Shown piece by piece: positions 48,623-57,784 of a stretch of 64,000 bases of DNA. The notes under the pieces were generated by a model. The model did not search any database and was not told the origin of the DNA. It was given only the letters and a program-made list of their open reading frames with translations. Within the stretch, counting starts at the first letter, position 1, and each line of letters begins with the position of its first letter. The translations under genes and the position numbers were made by a program. The DNA is from Tautonia plasticadhaerens (lineage in GTDB: Bacteria; Planctomycetota; Planctomycetia; Isosphaerales; Isosphaeraceae), in contig NZ_CP036426.1 of assembly GCF_007752535.1 (NCBI RefSeq), positions 7,688,001 through 7,752,000 on the forward strand, read 5' to 3'.

Positions 48623-50011
48623 TCAGCCCGAGGTCGGGGCCAGCCTCTCCCGGGGGGCCAGCAACACGCGCTCGACCCAGGTCGTGTCGACCCGGCCTTC
48701 GACGAAGTCCGGGGTGCGGAGGATCCGCCGGTGCAAGGCGGCGGTGGTTGTGATGCCCTCGATCCGGAGTTCGTCCAGGGCGCGAAGCATCCGGGCGATC
48801 GCCTCCTTGCGGGTGGGGGCGTGGACGAGCAGCTTGCCGATCATCGAGTCGTAGTTCGGCGGCACCCGGTAGCCCGGGGCGATGTGGGAATCCCAGCGCA
48901 CGCCGATCCCGCCCGGAATCCTAAGGCCGGTGATCAGCCCCGGGCTGGGGCGGAAGTTATGCTCGGGGTCCTCGCAGTTGATCCGGCACTCGATGGCGTG
49001 GCCGAGCTGGGGCACGTCGGCCTGCGACACCGACAGCGGCTCCCCGCCGGCGATCCGGATCTGCTCCCTGATCAGGTCGATGCCGGTGACCAGCTCCGTC
49101 ACCGGGTGCTCGACCTGGATCCGGGCATTCACTTCGATGAAATAGAAATTATAATCCGAATCGACCAGGAACTCGCAGGTCCCCGCGTTCACGTAGCCGG
49201 CCGACCTGGCCAGGCGGACGGCGGCCTCGCAGATCCGGCGGCGGACCTTGCTCGGCAGGGTCGGCGCGGGGGACTCCTCGATGAGCTTCTGGTGCCGCCG
49301 CTGGAGGCTGCACTCGCGCTCCCAGCAGTGGATGACGTTGCCGTGGGAGTCGGCGAGGAGTTGGACCTCGACGTGCCGGGGGCGGTCGATGAACTTCTCC
49401 AGGTAGATGCTGGGGTTCTTGAAGGCGGCGTCGGCCTCGGCCCGGGCCTGGGAGATGGCGGTCCTCAGGCCGTTCTCCTCCCGGCAGACGCGCATCCCCT
49501 TGCCGCCGCCGCCGGCGGCGGCCTTGATAAGCACGGGGTAGCCGATCTGCCGAGCCACCTGCACGGCGTCGTCGTCGCTGTTGACCGGCCCGTCGGAGCC
49601 GGGCACCAGGGGCACCTTGGCCGCCTGCGCGACGGCCTTGGCCTCGGTCTTCAGGCCCATCCGGCGGATGGCCTCGTGGGGGGGGCCGATGAACTCGAAG
49701 TTGCAGGCGCGGCAGACCTCAGCGAAGTGCGGGTTCTCGCTCAAGAACCCGTAGCCGGGGTGCACGGCGTCCACGTCGGCGATCTCGGCCGCGGCGATCA
49801 GCCGGGGGATGTTCAGGTAGCTGTCGGCGGCCGGGCCCTTGCCGATGCAGATCGCCCGGTCGGCCAGCTCCAGGTACGGGGCGCCCCGGTCGGCCTCGGA
49901 GAAGACGGCCACCGACTCCAGGCCCATCTCCTTGCAGGCCCGGATCACCCGCAGGGCGATCTCGCCCCGGTTGGCCACGAGGATGCGACGAATCTTCGGC
50001 GGTTCAGCCAT
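48623..50011 (-). CDS. accC: Acetyl-CoA carboxylase, biotin carboxylase subunit
   Basis: 462 aa ATP-grasp enzyme carboxylating the biotin on AccB with bicarbonate, the first committed step of fatty-acid synthesis. The N-terminal domain opens with [20 protein letters not shown], then [20 protein letters not shown], the ATP-grasp glycine loop [16 protein letters not shown] (near 165), [20 protein letters not shown] and [20 protein letters not shown], and the C-terminal [20 protein letters not shown]. The ending is slightly longer ([13 protein letters not shown]) than in E. coli AccC. accB lies upstream with a 286-base gap. The carboxyltransferase subunits are not here. Confidence 0.96.
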   Translation of the reverse strand: MAEPPKIRRILVANRGEIALRVIRACKEMGLESVAVFSEADRGAPYLELADRAICIGKGPAADSYLNIPRLIAAAEIADVDAVHPGYGFLSENPHFAEVCRACNFEFIGPPHEAIRRMGLKTEAKAVAQAAKVPLVPGSDGPVNSDDDAVQVARQIGYPVLIKAAAGGGGKGMRVCREENGLRTAISQARAEADAAFKNPSIYLEKFIDRPRHVEVQLLADSHGNVIHCWERECSLQRRHQKLIEESPAPTLPSKVRRRICEAAVRLARSAGYVNAGTCEFLVDSDYNFYFIEVNARIQVEHPVTELVTGIDLIREQIRIAGGEPLSVSQADVPQLGHAIECRINCEDPEHNFRPSPGLITGLRIPGGIGVRWDSHIAPGYRVPPNYDSMIGKLLVHAPTRKEAIARMLRALDELRIEGITTTAALHRRILRTPDFVEGRVDTTWVERVLLAPRERLAPTSG

Positions 50012-50297
50012 CGGCGAGGGTCCGGGTCCGTGTCCGAGGGGCTCCGGCCCGCCTCCCGATCGTCGCCCTTCGGCGCGATCCCGGGGGCAGGCCGGGGGTC
50101 CAGGCGCCGGGGCCGATCGGGGGGCCCGGCGCGGCTCGCGTCTCGGCCGGGGCGGTCCGAGACGTCGGGCGATCGGTCAAGCTCCAGTCCCCGACGGCGG
50201 AGCCGCGAGGGCGGGGGCCCGGCCGAGCCCGGCGGGGTGCCGGGGCCTCCGCCCGTCGATCCCCGATCCTCCGCCATCGGTCCTCCGCCGGGGGGCC

Positions 50298-50810
50298 TCA
50301 TCCCTGCTCGACCCGGAACAGCGGCTGGCCGAACTCGACCGGCTGCTTGTCCTGCACCAGGATCTCGGCCACCTTGCCCGAGACCCCGGCCGGGATCTCG
50401 GTGAAGACCTTCATCGCCTCGATGATGCAGACGGTCGTCTCCGGCCGGATCGTCATGCCGACGGCGACGAACGCCGGGGCGTCGGGCGAGCCCGACTGGT
50501 AGAACGTGCCGACCATCGGGCTCTCGATGAACGTCCCGTTCGCCTCGGCCGGGGCCGGAGGCGCGGGGGCCGCCGAGGGGCCGGGGAGGGTCGCAGCCGG
50601 CGGCGGCGGGGCGGGAAGCGCCGGATGCGGGGGGGGTGGGGCCGGCAGCGCCGGCTCGGTCCGGCGCCGCAGGCGGATCTTCGTCGCCCCCTCGACCAGG
50701 TCGATGGCCGTCAGGTCGTACTGCTGCATCATCCGGACCAGGCGGTGGATCCGGCGGACATTGTCCGGGTCGGGTTGCTCGCCCGATGACCCGGTCGGGG
50801 ATTCGGCCAT
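50298..50810 (-). CDS. accB: Biotin carboxyl carrier protein of acetyl-CoA carboxylase
   Basis: 170 aa. ATG at 50810 follows AGCGCAGGA; the frame is open to 50891 but the extension is implausible. The N-terminal segment (DNVRRIHRLVRMMQQYDLTA) and EGATKIRLRRR match AccB, then a Pro/Ala-rich linker, then the biotinyl domain from about 95 (ESPMVGTFYQSGSPDAPAFV). The biotin Lys is in CIIEAMKVFTEIPAG near residue 134 (EAMK-V-F; the usual E. coli form is EAMKMMN). AccC is downstream on the same strand, so this is the acc operon in the standard B-C order, but with an unusually long 286-base gap. Confidence 0.93.
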   Translation of the reverse strand: MAESPTGSSGEQPDPDNVRRIHRLVRMMQQYDLTAIDLVEGATKIRLRRRTEPALPAPPPPHPALPAPPPPAATLPGPSAAPAPPAPAEANGTFIESPMVGTFYQSGSPDAPAFVAVGMTIRPETTVCIIEAMKVFTEIPAGVSGKVAEILVQDKQPVEFGQPLFRVEQG

Positions 50811-50887
50811 TCCTGCGCTCCGCTGCTCGATCGCTCGCTCTGACTGGCTGGCTCGGCGTCGAGAGGCCCGGGGCCCGATTCGACCGC

Positions 50888-52003
50888 TCAACCCGGGATC
50901 GGGTCGCGCCGCACGGCGTCGAGGTCGCGGGGCAGGGTCGAGAGGATCTCGTGGCCGTCGGGAGTGACGAGCACGTCGTCCTCGATCCGGATGCCGCCCC
51001 AGTCGGGCACGTAGATGCCCGGCTCGATCGTCAGGATCATCCCCGGCCTCAGCTCGTCCTCCGAGCCGATCCGCACCCGAGGCGCCTCGTGCACCTCCAG
51101 GCCGATCCCGTGCCCCAGCCCGTGGTCGAAGAACCGGCCGTAACCGGCCTCGGCGATGAACGACCGGGCCTCGGCGTCGACCTCGGCCCCCCCGACCCCC
51201 GGACGCACGGCGGAGATTGCCCGACGCTGGGCCTCCAGGACGACCCCGTACCGCTCCTCGAAGCTCGGCGACACCTTACCGGTCGCCACAACCCGCGTCA
51301 AGTCGCTCCTGTACGGCAACGGGCCCAGGCACGCCCCCCAGTCCACCAGCACGAACTCCTCCGAGCCGATCCGCACCGCCGGATCCGGCCTCGCGTGCGG
51401 CAACGCCGCCCTCGGCCCCGCCGCCACGATCGGCGGGAAGGCCGAGCCCACCGCCCCGCACCTCCTCAGGGCGAACTCCAGCGCGTCGGCCGCATCCTTC
51501 TCGGTCGACTCCCGACCCAGCCCCCCCCTCCACTCCCGGAACGCCCGCTCCGCCACGGCGATCGCCCGGCGGATCTCCGCGATCTCCCCCTCGTCCTTGA
51601 TCGCCCGGGCCGCCTCGACGACCCCCGCCGTCCCCCCCAGCTCCACCGACCCGACTCCCTCCACCAGCGCCAACTGCTCGGCCACCGTCAACGACGCCGC
51701 CTCGAACCCGACCCGCCGCACGCCGAGGGCGACGATCACCGCCCCCACCTCCTGCGTCAAGGTCCGGCTCGACGGCCGGATGTGCCGCTCCAGGCCCGGG
51801 CACTCGTCGCGCAGCTGCGTGTCGAACCGGAAGTCCGACACCATCAGCACCCGGTCGAGCCCGACGATCAGCGCCGACGAATCCCCCGTGAACCCGGTCA
51901 GGTACGAGACGTTGGGCGGGTGGGTCACGAGCAGGGCGTCGAGCCCCGCCTCCCGGATCGACGACCGGACGGACTCGACTCGGCGTGCATGACGATCGGT
52001 CAT
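50888..52003 (-). CDS. M24-family Xaa-Pro aminopeptidase-like peptidase
   Basis: 371 aa. The N-terminal creatinase-like domain runs to about residue 130 (ARRVESVRSSIREAGLDALL, VSYLTGFTGDSSALIVGLDR), the catalytic pita-bread domain follows (EIRRAIAVAERAFREW). Metal and catalytic residues in the right order: EFVLVDWGACLGPLPYRSDL (two Asp of the metal pair), FFDHGLGHGIGLEVHEAPRV (His), MILTIEPGIYVPDWGGIRIE (Glu) and the final EDDVLVTPDG. These enzymes remove N-terminal residues preceding proline using two metal ions. Start at 52003 is chosen by length and frame. It lies 77 bases upstream of accB on the same strand; the planctomycete order M24-accB-accC is likely. Confidence 0.9.
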   Translation of the reverse strand: MTDRHARRVESVRSSIREAGLDALLVTHPPNVSYLTGFTGDSSALIVGLDRVLMVSDFRFDTQLRDECPGLERHIRPSSRTLTQEVGAVIVALGVRRVGFEAASLTVAEQLALVEGVGSVELGGTAGVVEAARAIKDEGEIAEIRRAIAVAERAFREWRGGLGRESTEKDAADALEFALRRCGAVGSAFPPIVAAGPRAALPHARPDPAVRIGSEEFVLVDWGACLGPLPYRSDLTRVVATGKVSPSFEERYGVVLEAQRRAISAVRPGVGGAEVDAEARSFIAEAGYGRFFDHGLGHGIGLEVHEAPRVRIGSEDELRPGMILTIEPGIYVPDWGGIRIEDDVLVTPDGHEILSTLPRDLDAVRRDPIPG

Positions 52004-52043
52004 CGGTTGCTCACTCGGCTCGGCATCGGTGTCGATCGGTCGC

Positions 52044-52874
52044 TCACGAAGCCGGCCCCGCCGCGACCTCACCCCGATGGGGTGTGAGCCGATCGAGTTG
52101 CTCGGCCGCCCATCGACGGATCTCCGGCCGATCGTCCTCGACCAGGGCTCGGAGGGCGGGGAAGGCCTTGGTCGGGGCGACCTGCTGGAGGATAAACAGC
52201 GCGAACTCCCGGCGTCGAGACTCGTCAGCTCCCAACTCCAGAATGAGCCGATCGGCGAACGGCCCCGGGACGCGTGCCCGACCGATCGTCACCTGGGCCC
52301 ACGACCGGAGGGACTCGTCCTCGGAAATGAGTGCGTCGAGGACGATCGGCACGGCCTTCTCGTTCGCCCCAAGTTCGACCAACGATTCGGCCGCCGCCCG
52401 CCGGACCCCTTCATCCGGGTCGTCGAGCATCCGTTCCAGGGCGGCAACGACCTCCTTGGTGTAGGGAGACGGAGGCGGAGCGATCGACGCGAGGGCCCGG
52501 GCGGCAACGTATCGGACGTATCGGTCCTCGTCTCCGAGCAGGGGAAACAGGTGCGGGGTCGCTCGCCCCGCCCGGGGGCCGACCTGATGGAGACCGACCC
52601 CCGCGTACTCTCGGACTCGGGGGCTCGGGTCGTCCAGCGTCGCGATCAGGATCTCGACGGCCCGATCCACTTCCCAAGCGGGGATCAGGTGACTCCCGAG
52701 CGTCGACGCGGCCTCTCGACGGACGTAGACCGGCTGATCGGGCCGCAACCGCTGCGCGAGCCGACGTGTCGGGCTCCAGATGATCATCGCCCCCCACACC
52801 GCCAGGGAAACGAGCGCCACGAGGATCATCAGCGACCGAAGGCCGAGGCGGAATCGGACACGCGTGAACTTCAT
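52044..52874 (-). CDS. Membrane-anchored HEAT-repeat protein
   Basis: 276 aa. ATG at 52874 opens KFTRVRFRLGLRSLMILVAL and a hydrophobic segment (LMILVALVSLAVWGAMIIW, about 14-32). Then HEAT repeats: LDDPSPRVREYAGVGLHQVG, EDRYVRYVAARALASIAPPP, LDDPDEGVRRAAAESLVELG, ISEDESLRSWAQVTIGRARV, ADESRRREFALFILQQVA and EDDRPEIRRWAAEQLDRL. The frame is open upstream to 53315, but that part shows no coding character and the next gene is divergent. The pattern is like the pair at 30452-34011, though shorter and with cleaner repeats. Role unknown. Confidence 0.8.
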   Translation of the reverse strand: MKFTRVRFRLGLRSLMILVALVSLAVWGAMIIWSPTRRLAQRLRPDQPVYVRREAASTLGSHLIPAWEVDRAVEILIATLDDPSPRVREYAGVGLHQVGPRAGRATPHLFPLLGDEDRYVRYVAARALASIAPPPSPYTKEVVAALERMLDDPDEGVRRAAAESLVELGANEKAVPIVLDALISEDESLRSWAQVTIGRARVPGPFADRLILELGADESRRREFALFILQQVAPTKAFPALRALVEDDRPEIRRWAAEQLDRLTPHRGEVAAGPAS

Positions 52875-53151
52875 CGGACCACCCCCCGCCCCGCGGATGC
52901 CGAGATCAAGCCGACACGGTCCTCCGGAACCAGGACCACGATCGAGCATCATCACCCCCTGGCGAACCCGGACCACACCCCTCTGACATCTGTAGCAGAA
53001 CACCGACGACTCGTCCAGGGCACACTTCTGGCGACCGTGATCCGACCGCCGATTCGTCGCGTTGCCAGCCATCCCTCCCGGCCCGATGACTGATCGAGAG
53101 GTCTCCCCTGGGCTACGATTGACCGACCCGAAACCGACTCGGAGACCAGGC

Positions 53152-53424
53152 ATGTCGAACGCGGTCAAGACGGACCATCCGCATATCGTCCGGAGGGAGG
53201 GGGTCTGCGGGGGCGAGCCGATCGTCGACGGGCTTCGCGTCGCGGTCCGCCACGTCGCCACGCTCCATCGGCTCGGCGAATCGATCCCCGAGATTGTCGA
53301 TTCCCTCGGCATCACCGAAGCCCAGGTGTTCCACTCGCTGAGCTATTATTTCGACCATCAAGACGAGATCGACTCACTCATAGCCCAGGAAGAGCAGGCC
53401 CATGCCGAATACCCCGGCACCTGA
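53152..53424 (+). CDS. DUF433 antitoxin-like protein
   Basis: 90 aa. ATG at 53152 with GGAGACC upstream; TACGAT at 53114 may be the -10. DUF433 pattern: HIVRREGVCGGEPIVDGLRV (start with the conserved GGxP), VRHVATLHRLGESIPEIVDS, LGITEAQVFHSLSYYFDHQD, EIDSLIAQEEQAHAEYPGT. DUF433 proteins are winged-helix-like antitoxins, usually paired with a DUF5615 PIN-like partner (such a pair lies at 61398-62059). Here the following gene is instead DUF4258. Its stop is 27 bases before the next start. Confidence 0.85.
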   Translation: MSNAVKTDHPHIVRREGVCGGEPIVDGLRVAVRHVATLHRLGESIPEIVDSLGITEAQVFHSLSYYFDHQDEIDSLIAQEEQAHAEYPGT

Positions 53425-53451
53425 CCCGCTCTTCGCCCGACGAGACTTCGG

Positions 53452-53739
53452 ATGGGTCAGCTGTTCGAGACGATCCGGCAACTCGTCGCATCCGAGCGAT
53501 ACGTCGTCGGCCTGCACGCCGTGGAGCGACTCCAGGAGCGGGGCATCATGGAATGGCAGGCGGTCGCCGGCCTCGAAGACGGCCAGTTGATCGAAGAACG
53601 GCCGAGTGCCGAGCCGAATCCCGTCGTAGAAGGCCTCGAACTCCTCCCCGACGGGACGCCGATCAAGGCGGTCTGGGCGCACCTGACCCGCACCGGGGCG
53701 GCGAAACCGGTCACGGTCCACTTCTTCGATCGGCGTTGA
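53452..53739 (+). CDS. DUF4258 family protein, candidate toxin
   Basis: 95 aa, start 53452. Pattern: SERYVVGLHAVERLQERGIM (helix with the conserved H-x-x-E-R of DUF4258), EWQAVAGLEDGQLIEERPSA, ELLPDGTPIKAVWAHLTRTG, PVTVHFFDRR. DUF4258 is a small RelE-like fold and its members sit in toxin-antitoxin-like pairs; activity is unproven. Its stop is within 3 bases of the next start. The order antitoxin-like then toxin-like with close spacing is compatible with a TA module; DUF433-DUF4258 is not the standard combination. Confidence 0.75.
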   Translation: MGQLFETIRQLVASERYVVGLHAVERLQERGIMEWQAVAGLEDGQLIEERPSAEPNPVVEGLELLPDGTPIKAVWAHLTRTGAAKPVTVHFFDRR

Positions 53740-53741
53740 CG

Positions 53742-53969
53742 ATGCGTATTGCCGGTGAACGGGTCCGACGCCTCCGCTGGGTCCACACCGATCGCTACGT
53801 CGTCGCGATCGAGGTCGAGGCCGTCATCCCGGCCGAAGACCCGAGCGAGCCCTGCTTCGAACCCGAGGCGGTGCAACTGCTCAGGGAGGTCGAGGAGCAC
53901 GCCCGCCTCGGCGATCTCAATTGGCTCAAGCGACACGGCAAGGTGTATGAGGCCGTCGAAGCCTCCTGA
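53742..53969 (+). CDS. Small unknown protein in the DUF433/DUF4258 cluster
   Basis: 75 aa, start 53742, immediately after the DUF4258 stop (2-base gap). Sequence MRIAGERVRRLRWVHTDRYV then VVAIEVEAVIPAEDPSEPCF and EPEAVQLLREVEEHARLGDL with WLKRHGKVYEAVE: a strand-rich start and a helical end, charged and soluble. No family is recognised. Proximity argues it is the third member of a three-gene unit; a role as a second antitoxin or a DUF4258 partner is only a guess. Ends 33 bases from the convergent creatininase-family gene. Confidence 0.6.
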   Translation: MRIAGERVRRLRWVHTDRYVVAIEVEAVIPAEDPSEPCFEPEAVQLLREVEEHARLGDLNWLKRHGKVYEAVEAS

Positions 53970-54002
53970 TCGGTAGGGTAACCGGAACCACCTTTCCGTC
54001 GA

Positions 54003-54743
54003 TCAGCCGACCGGCATCTCCAGCACCCGATCGGCCGCCTCGACCACCTTCGGCACGATCGCCTCCAGCATCTTCCCGCCCTTCTCGGCCGAGGCGTACG
54101 ACGGATAGCCCACCGCCCCTCGCTCCGTGCGACGGCCGAAGTCGACGGCGTGGAAGAGGCCCTCCGGGGCGACCCCGGGCGACGGGTCGTCCCGGATCCG
54201 GTCCTCGCGGACGAGGTCCGGCCTCAGGTGCATCATCATGGACGTCTCGATCTCGCAGGCGTGGCCCATCGACTTGCGGGGCCCCTCGCAGAGCGCCGCG
54301 ATCTCCCCGGCGGCCAGCTCCCAGTAGGCGGCCCCGGTGAGCACGGCGTCGGGGAAGGCGGCGTCGAGCCGTCGAAGGGCGACGTGCAGCGGGTCGATGT
54401 TCCCCCCGTGGCCGTTGAGCAGCAGGACGCGGCGGAAGCCGTCCCGCAGGGGGGGGGTGAGGATCTCGATGAGCATCTGCTCATAGGTCGGCAACGTCGC
54501 CGTCAGGGTGCCGCCGAAGGGGAGGTGGTGCTCGCTGGCGCCCAGCCACTGCACCGGCAGCAGCAGGACCCGGTCCGGCCGGGCCGCCTCCAGCCCGTCG
54601 GCCACGGCGCCGACGAGCACGGCGTCGGTGATCACCGGCAGGTGCCCGCTGTGCTGCTCGCAGGCGGCGATCGGCGCCACCAGCACGGCCCTATCCCGGT
54701 CGATCCCCCGGATCTCGGGGGCGGTCATCTCGGCGAATCGCAT
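54003..54743 (-). CDS. Creatininase family protein
   Basis: 246 aa amidohydrolase-like metal enzyme. Start at 54743 with GAGGGATG upstream. Metal ligands: VLVAPIAACEQHSGHLPVIT (E-x-H-G-x-H-L-P), DAVLVGAVADG (Asp), VLLLNGHGGNID (His), and SMGHACEIETSMMMHLRPDL (Glu/His). Family members include creatininase, MftE-like mycofactocin peptidase and ArfB-type formamide hydrolases; nothing here fixes the substrate. It is followed on the same strand upstream by mgtE (start 56167, stop 54788), with a 44-base gap, so mgtE and this gene may be cotranscribed. Confidence 0.9.
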   Translation of the reverse strand: MRFAEMTAPEIRGIDRDRAVLVAPIAACEQHSGHLPVITDAVLVGAVADGLEAARPDRVLLLPVQWLGASEHHLPFGGTLTATLPTYEQMLIEILTPPLRDGFRRVLLLNGHGGNIDPLHVALRRLDAAFPDAVLTGAAYWELAAGEIAALCEGPRKSMGHACEIETSMMMHLRPDLVREDRIRDDPSPGVAPEGLFHAVDFGRRTERGAVGYPSYASAEKGGKMLEAIVPKVVEAADRVLEMPVG

Positions 54744-54787
54744 CGGTGGATCATCCCTCGACGATGGGGGCCCGGGCCGGCCCCGGT

Positions 54788-56167
54788 TCAGGTCAACAGG
54801 TAACGGTGGATCAATCGGGCGACGGTGTAGAAGATCATCAACCCGGTGGCGTCGACGAGCGTGGAGATCAGCGGGGCCGACACCACCGCCGGGTCGATCT
54901 TCACGAGCCGGGCGACCATCGGCACCATCGAGCCGACGCCGTTGGCCCAGACGCAGATCCCCAGGATCGCCAGCGCGATCACCAGCGAGAAGGCCGGGGT
55001 GCCCCCCATCACCAGCCAGGTGAAGACGAACCCGAGCGGCCCCAGCACCAGGCCCAGGCAGAGGCCGGTCAGCGCCTCCCGGGCGATGACCCGGGCGAAG
55101 TCCCGCCTCGGGTCGACGTCCCCCAGCGCCAGCCCCCGGATCACCGTGCCCACCGTCTGGCTGCCGGCGTTCCCCCCGGTGCCGATCAGCAGCGGGATGA
55201 ACGTCTCGAACTTGATGCCGGGGTACCGGGCCGACACCCCCCCGAAGGTATTCACGACCACCCCCGTGATCGCCCCGCCGCCGAAGAGCAGCAGCAACCA
55301 GCCAAACCGCCGCTTCACGGCGGTCATGATCCCCTCCTCCCCCGGGTCGTCGTCGGCCTCGGCCGCGTCGTAATCGACGGCCCCGAAGCGGAGCAGGTCC
55401 TCCGACTGCTCCTCCCGGAGGATGTCCAGCGCGTCGTCGTGGGTGACGATGCCGACGAGCATCTCCGACGGGTCCACGATCGGCAGGGCGAGCAGGTCGT
55501 ACTGGGCGATCTTCCGGGCCACCTCCTCGCGGTCGTCCTCCACGTGGGCCCGGATCGGGTCGGCCTGCATCACGTCCTCGACCCGGGCCGTGGGGCGGGC
55601 GAGGATCAACGCCTGCAGGCTGATCGTCCCGATCAGGCGTCGCTGGTGGTCGACCACGAAGCTCGTCAGGATCGTCTCCCGGTCGGGGGCCTCCTTGCGG
55701 AGGTGGTCGATCGCCTCGCGCACGGAGACGAACGGCGGCACGGTGGCGTAGTCGGTGGTCATCACCGACCCGGCCGTGCCCGCCTCGTACTCGGTGAGGC
55801 GGCGGATGTCGTCCCGCTCGGCCTGGGCCATCCGGCGGAGGATCAGCTCGGCGCGGTCGGCGTCGAGCCGGCCGACGAGGTCGGCCCGGTCGTCGTGCGG
55901 CATGTCCCGCAGCAGCGCCGCGGCGTCGACCGGGGTCATCTTCTCGACGAGCTCGAGCTGGTGGTCGAGGTCGAGGTAGCTGACGATCTCGGCCCGGGCC
56001 CTCGGCTCCAGGAGCCGGAGGACCGCCTCCGCCTCCCCCGCCGGCAGGTCCTCGATCAGCTCCGCCTGCCTCGCCGGCGGGTAATCCTCCAGGAACTCGC
56101 GGACCGCCGCCGCATGGCCGTCGCTGATCAGCTCTCTCAGGTCGGGCAGCAGCAACGCGTTCCGCAT
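54788..56167 (-). CDS. mgtE: Magnesium transporter MgtE
   Basis: 459 aa. ATG at 56167 has AGGAG about 5 bases upstream. Domains: N-terminal Mg2+-sensing helical domain (DLRELISDGHAAAVREFLED to ADLVGRLDADRAELILRRMA, about 8-120), two CBS domains (about 130-255: MTTDYATVPPFVSVREAIDH and MQADPIRAHVEDDREEVARK), then a five-helix transmembrane domain from about 300 (WLLLLFGGGAITGVVVNTF, LLIGTGGNAGSQTVGTVIRG, GLCLGLVLGPLGFVFTWLVM, SLVIALAILGICVWANGVGS). GGNAGSQ and the acidic helix lining the pore are typical. The C-terminus ends LIHRYLLT. Channel for Mg2+, closed when Mg2+ is bound at the N domain. Confidence 0.95.
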   Translation of the reverse strand: MRNALLLPDLRELISDGHAAAVREFLEDYPPARQAELIEDLPAGEAEAVLRLLEPRARAEIVSYLDLDHQLELVEKMTPVDAAALLRDMPHDDRADLVGRLDADRAELILRRMAQAERDDIRRLTEYEAGTAGSVMTTDYATVPPFVSVREAIDHLRKEAPDRETILTSFVVDHQRRLIGTISLQALILARPTARVEDVMQADPIRAHVEDDREEVARKIAQYDLLALPIVDPSEMLVGIVTHDDALDILREEQSEDLLRFGAVDYDAAEADDDPGEEGIMTAVKRRFGWLLLLFGGGAITGVVVNTFGGVSARYPGIKFETFIPLLIGTGGNAGSQTVGTVIRGLALGDVDPRRDFARVIAREALTGLCLGLVLGPLGFVFTWLVMGGTPAFSLVIALAILGICVWANGVGSMVPMVARLVKIDPAVVSAPLISTLVDATGLMIFYTVARLIHRYLLT

Positions 56168-56432
56168 CGGCACTCCTGGTCAGCGGCGAGGGCGGGGCGG
56201 GGCCGTCTTGTCTTGTCGACTTCCGCGACGGTCGGATCCGGGAGCGGGCGGGGGACCCCGGCCGCCTCCTCCCGGGTGCAGGCACCGCGCGGCTCGGAGT
56301 CGGGGGACGTGAACCCGCGGGGCACCTCGCGCGGGGCGGCGCGGCGGGCGGCGGCCTCGAAGGCCGACATCCCGGCGGAGCACCGCCCGTCGCCGCGGTC
56401 GGTCGTCGTCACGTCCGGGCCCCCCGATCGCC

Positions 56433-57719
56433 TCAGCCGATCACGTCCTTGCCCATGATCGGCCGCAGCACCTCCGGCACGTCCACCTTGCCGTCGGCCC
56501 GCTGGTAGTTCTCCAGGATGACGATGATCGCCCGGCTCAGCGCGATCGCCGTCCCGTTGAGCGTGTGGACATACTTGGTGCCTTTCTGCCCCTCGGGCCG
56601 GTAGCGGATGCCCAGCCGACGGGACTGGTAGTCGGTGCAGTCGGAGGTGCTCGTCACCTCGCCGTACTCGCCGCCGTCCCCCCGGCCGGGCATCCAGGCC
56701 TCGAGGTCGTACTTGCGGTAGGCGGGGCCGCCGAGGTCCCCCGAGCAGATGTCGACCACGCGGTAGGGGATCCCCAGCCCGGTGAAGATCTCCTCCTCGA
56801 TCGCCAGCATCTGCTCGTGCATCGCGCCGGACTGGTCCGGCACGGTATAGGCGAACATCTCCACCTTCGTGAACTGGTGGACGCGATAGAGCCCCCGGCT
56901 GGCCCGGCCCGCCGCGCCCGCCTCGGTGCGGAAGCAGTGGGAGACGCCGACGTACTTGATCGGCAGCCTGGACTCGTCGAGCAGCTCCTCGGCGTGCATG
57001 CCCCCCAGGGTGATCTCGGCCGTGCCGATCAGGCAGAGGTCCGAGTCCTCCACCGAGTAGACCTGCGTCTCCTCCCCCCTCGGGTTGAAGCCGATCCCCT
57101 CGAGGATCTGCACCCGGGCCAGGTCCGGCGTGACGATCGGCGTGAAGCCGTGCGTGATGAGCGTCCGCACCGCGAACTGCTGCAAGGCCAGCTCCAGCAG
57201 CACCGCGTCATTCTTCAGGAAATAGAAGCCCGACCCCGAGACCTTCGACCCCGCCTCGAAGTCGATCAGGTCCAGCGCCTTGCCGATCTCGACGTGGTCC
57301 CGCACCGGGAAGTCGAAGGCCTTCGGCGTGCCGACCTCGCGGATCTCCCGGTTCGCCCCCTCATCCCGGCCGATCGGGGCGTCCGGGTGGGTCATGTTCG
57401 GCACCCGCCCGAGCCGGGCCTCGACCTCCTGCTCCAGGGCCCGGAGCGAGTCCTCCCGGTCGGCCACGTGCTGCTTGAGGTTCTTCCCCTCGGCGATCAG
57501 CTCGGCCCGCTTCTCCGGATCCTTCTCCTTGCCGGTCGCCTGCGCCACCTCGTTCTGCCGCTGCCGGACGGACTCGACCTCCTGGAGCAGCTCGCGACGC
57601 CGGGTCTCCAGCGCCACGACCTTCTCCAGGTCCTCGATCACGTCGGCCGGCACGTTGCGGTCGACGCAGTTCTGCTTCACCGCGTCGACGTTGTTCAGGA
57701 CGTATTTCAGGTCGAGCAT
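56433..57719 (-). CDS. serS: Serine--tRNA ligase
   Basis: 428 aa, class II aminoacyl-tRNA synthetase. The N-terminal coiled-coil arm binds the tRNA (about 25-110: LETRRRELLQEVESVRQRQN to EDSLRALEQEVEARLG). Class II motifs: motif 1 region GSGFYFLKNDAVLLELALQQ, motif 2 VSHCFRTEAGAAGRASRGLY and FTKVEMF, motif 3 GTAIALSRAIIVILENYQ. Serine-binding pieces VDICSGDLGGPAYRKYDLEAW and TSDCTDYQSRRLGIRYRPEG are intact. Length matches the family (E. coli 430 aa). Start at 57719 has AGGGC upstream. Located downstream of the ParE-like toxin module on the same strand. Confidence 0.97.
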   Translation of the reverse strand: MLDLKYVLNNVDAVKQNCVDRNVPADVIEDLEKVVALETRRRELLQEVESVRQRQNEVAQATGKEKDPEKRAELIAEGKNLKQHVADREDSLRALEQEVEARLGRVPNMTHPDAPIGRDEGANREIREVGTPKAFDFPVRDHVEIGKALDLIDFEAGSKVSGSGFYFLKNDAVLLELALQQFAVRTLITHGFTPIVTPDLARVQILEGIGFNPRGEETQVYSVEDSDLCLIGTAEITLGGMHAEELLDESRLPIKYVGVSHCFRTEAGAAGRASRGLYRVHQFTKVEMFAYTVPDQSGAMHEQMLAIEEEIFTGLGIPYRVVDICSGDLGGPAYRKYDLEAWMPGRGDGGEYGEVTSTSDCTDYQSRRLGIRYRPEGQKGTKYVHTLNGTAIALSRAIIVILENYQRADGKVDVPEVLRPIMGKDVIG

Positions 57720-57784
57720 GGGCAGGCCCTGTGGCGATGCGAAGCGACCGATCCACCTTGGTTCGGGATCGGGGCGTTCGCATC

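Noticed and set aside
53062-53151. N-terminal extension of the DUF433 protein to 53062
   Set aside because: The extra 30 residues are not part of DUF433 and the ATG at 53152 has a better ribosome-binding site.
54003-56285. A 760-codon minus-strand frame joining the creatininase gene to sequence through mgtE
   Set aside because: The upstream part is the out-of-frame shadow of mgtE; the creatininase family begins with a good start at 54743.
56137-56412. Small Cys-rich ORF upstream of mgtE
   Set aside because: No ribosome-binding site and no pattern; Cys codons come from an out-of-frame reading of the mgtE start.
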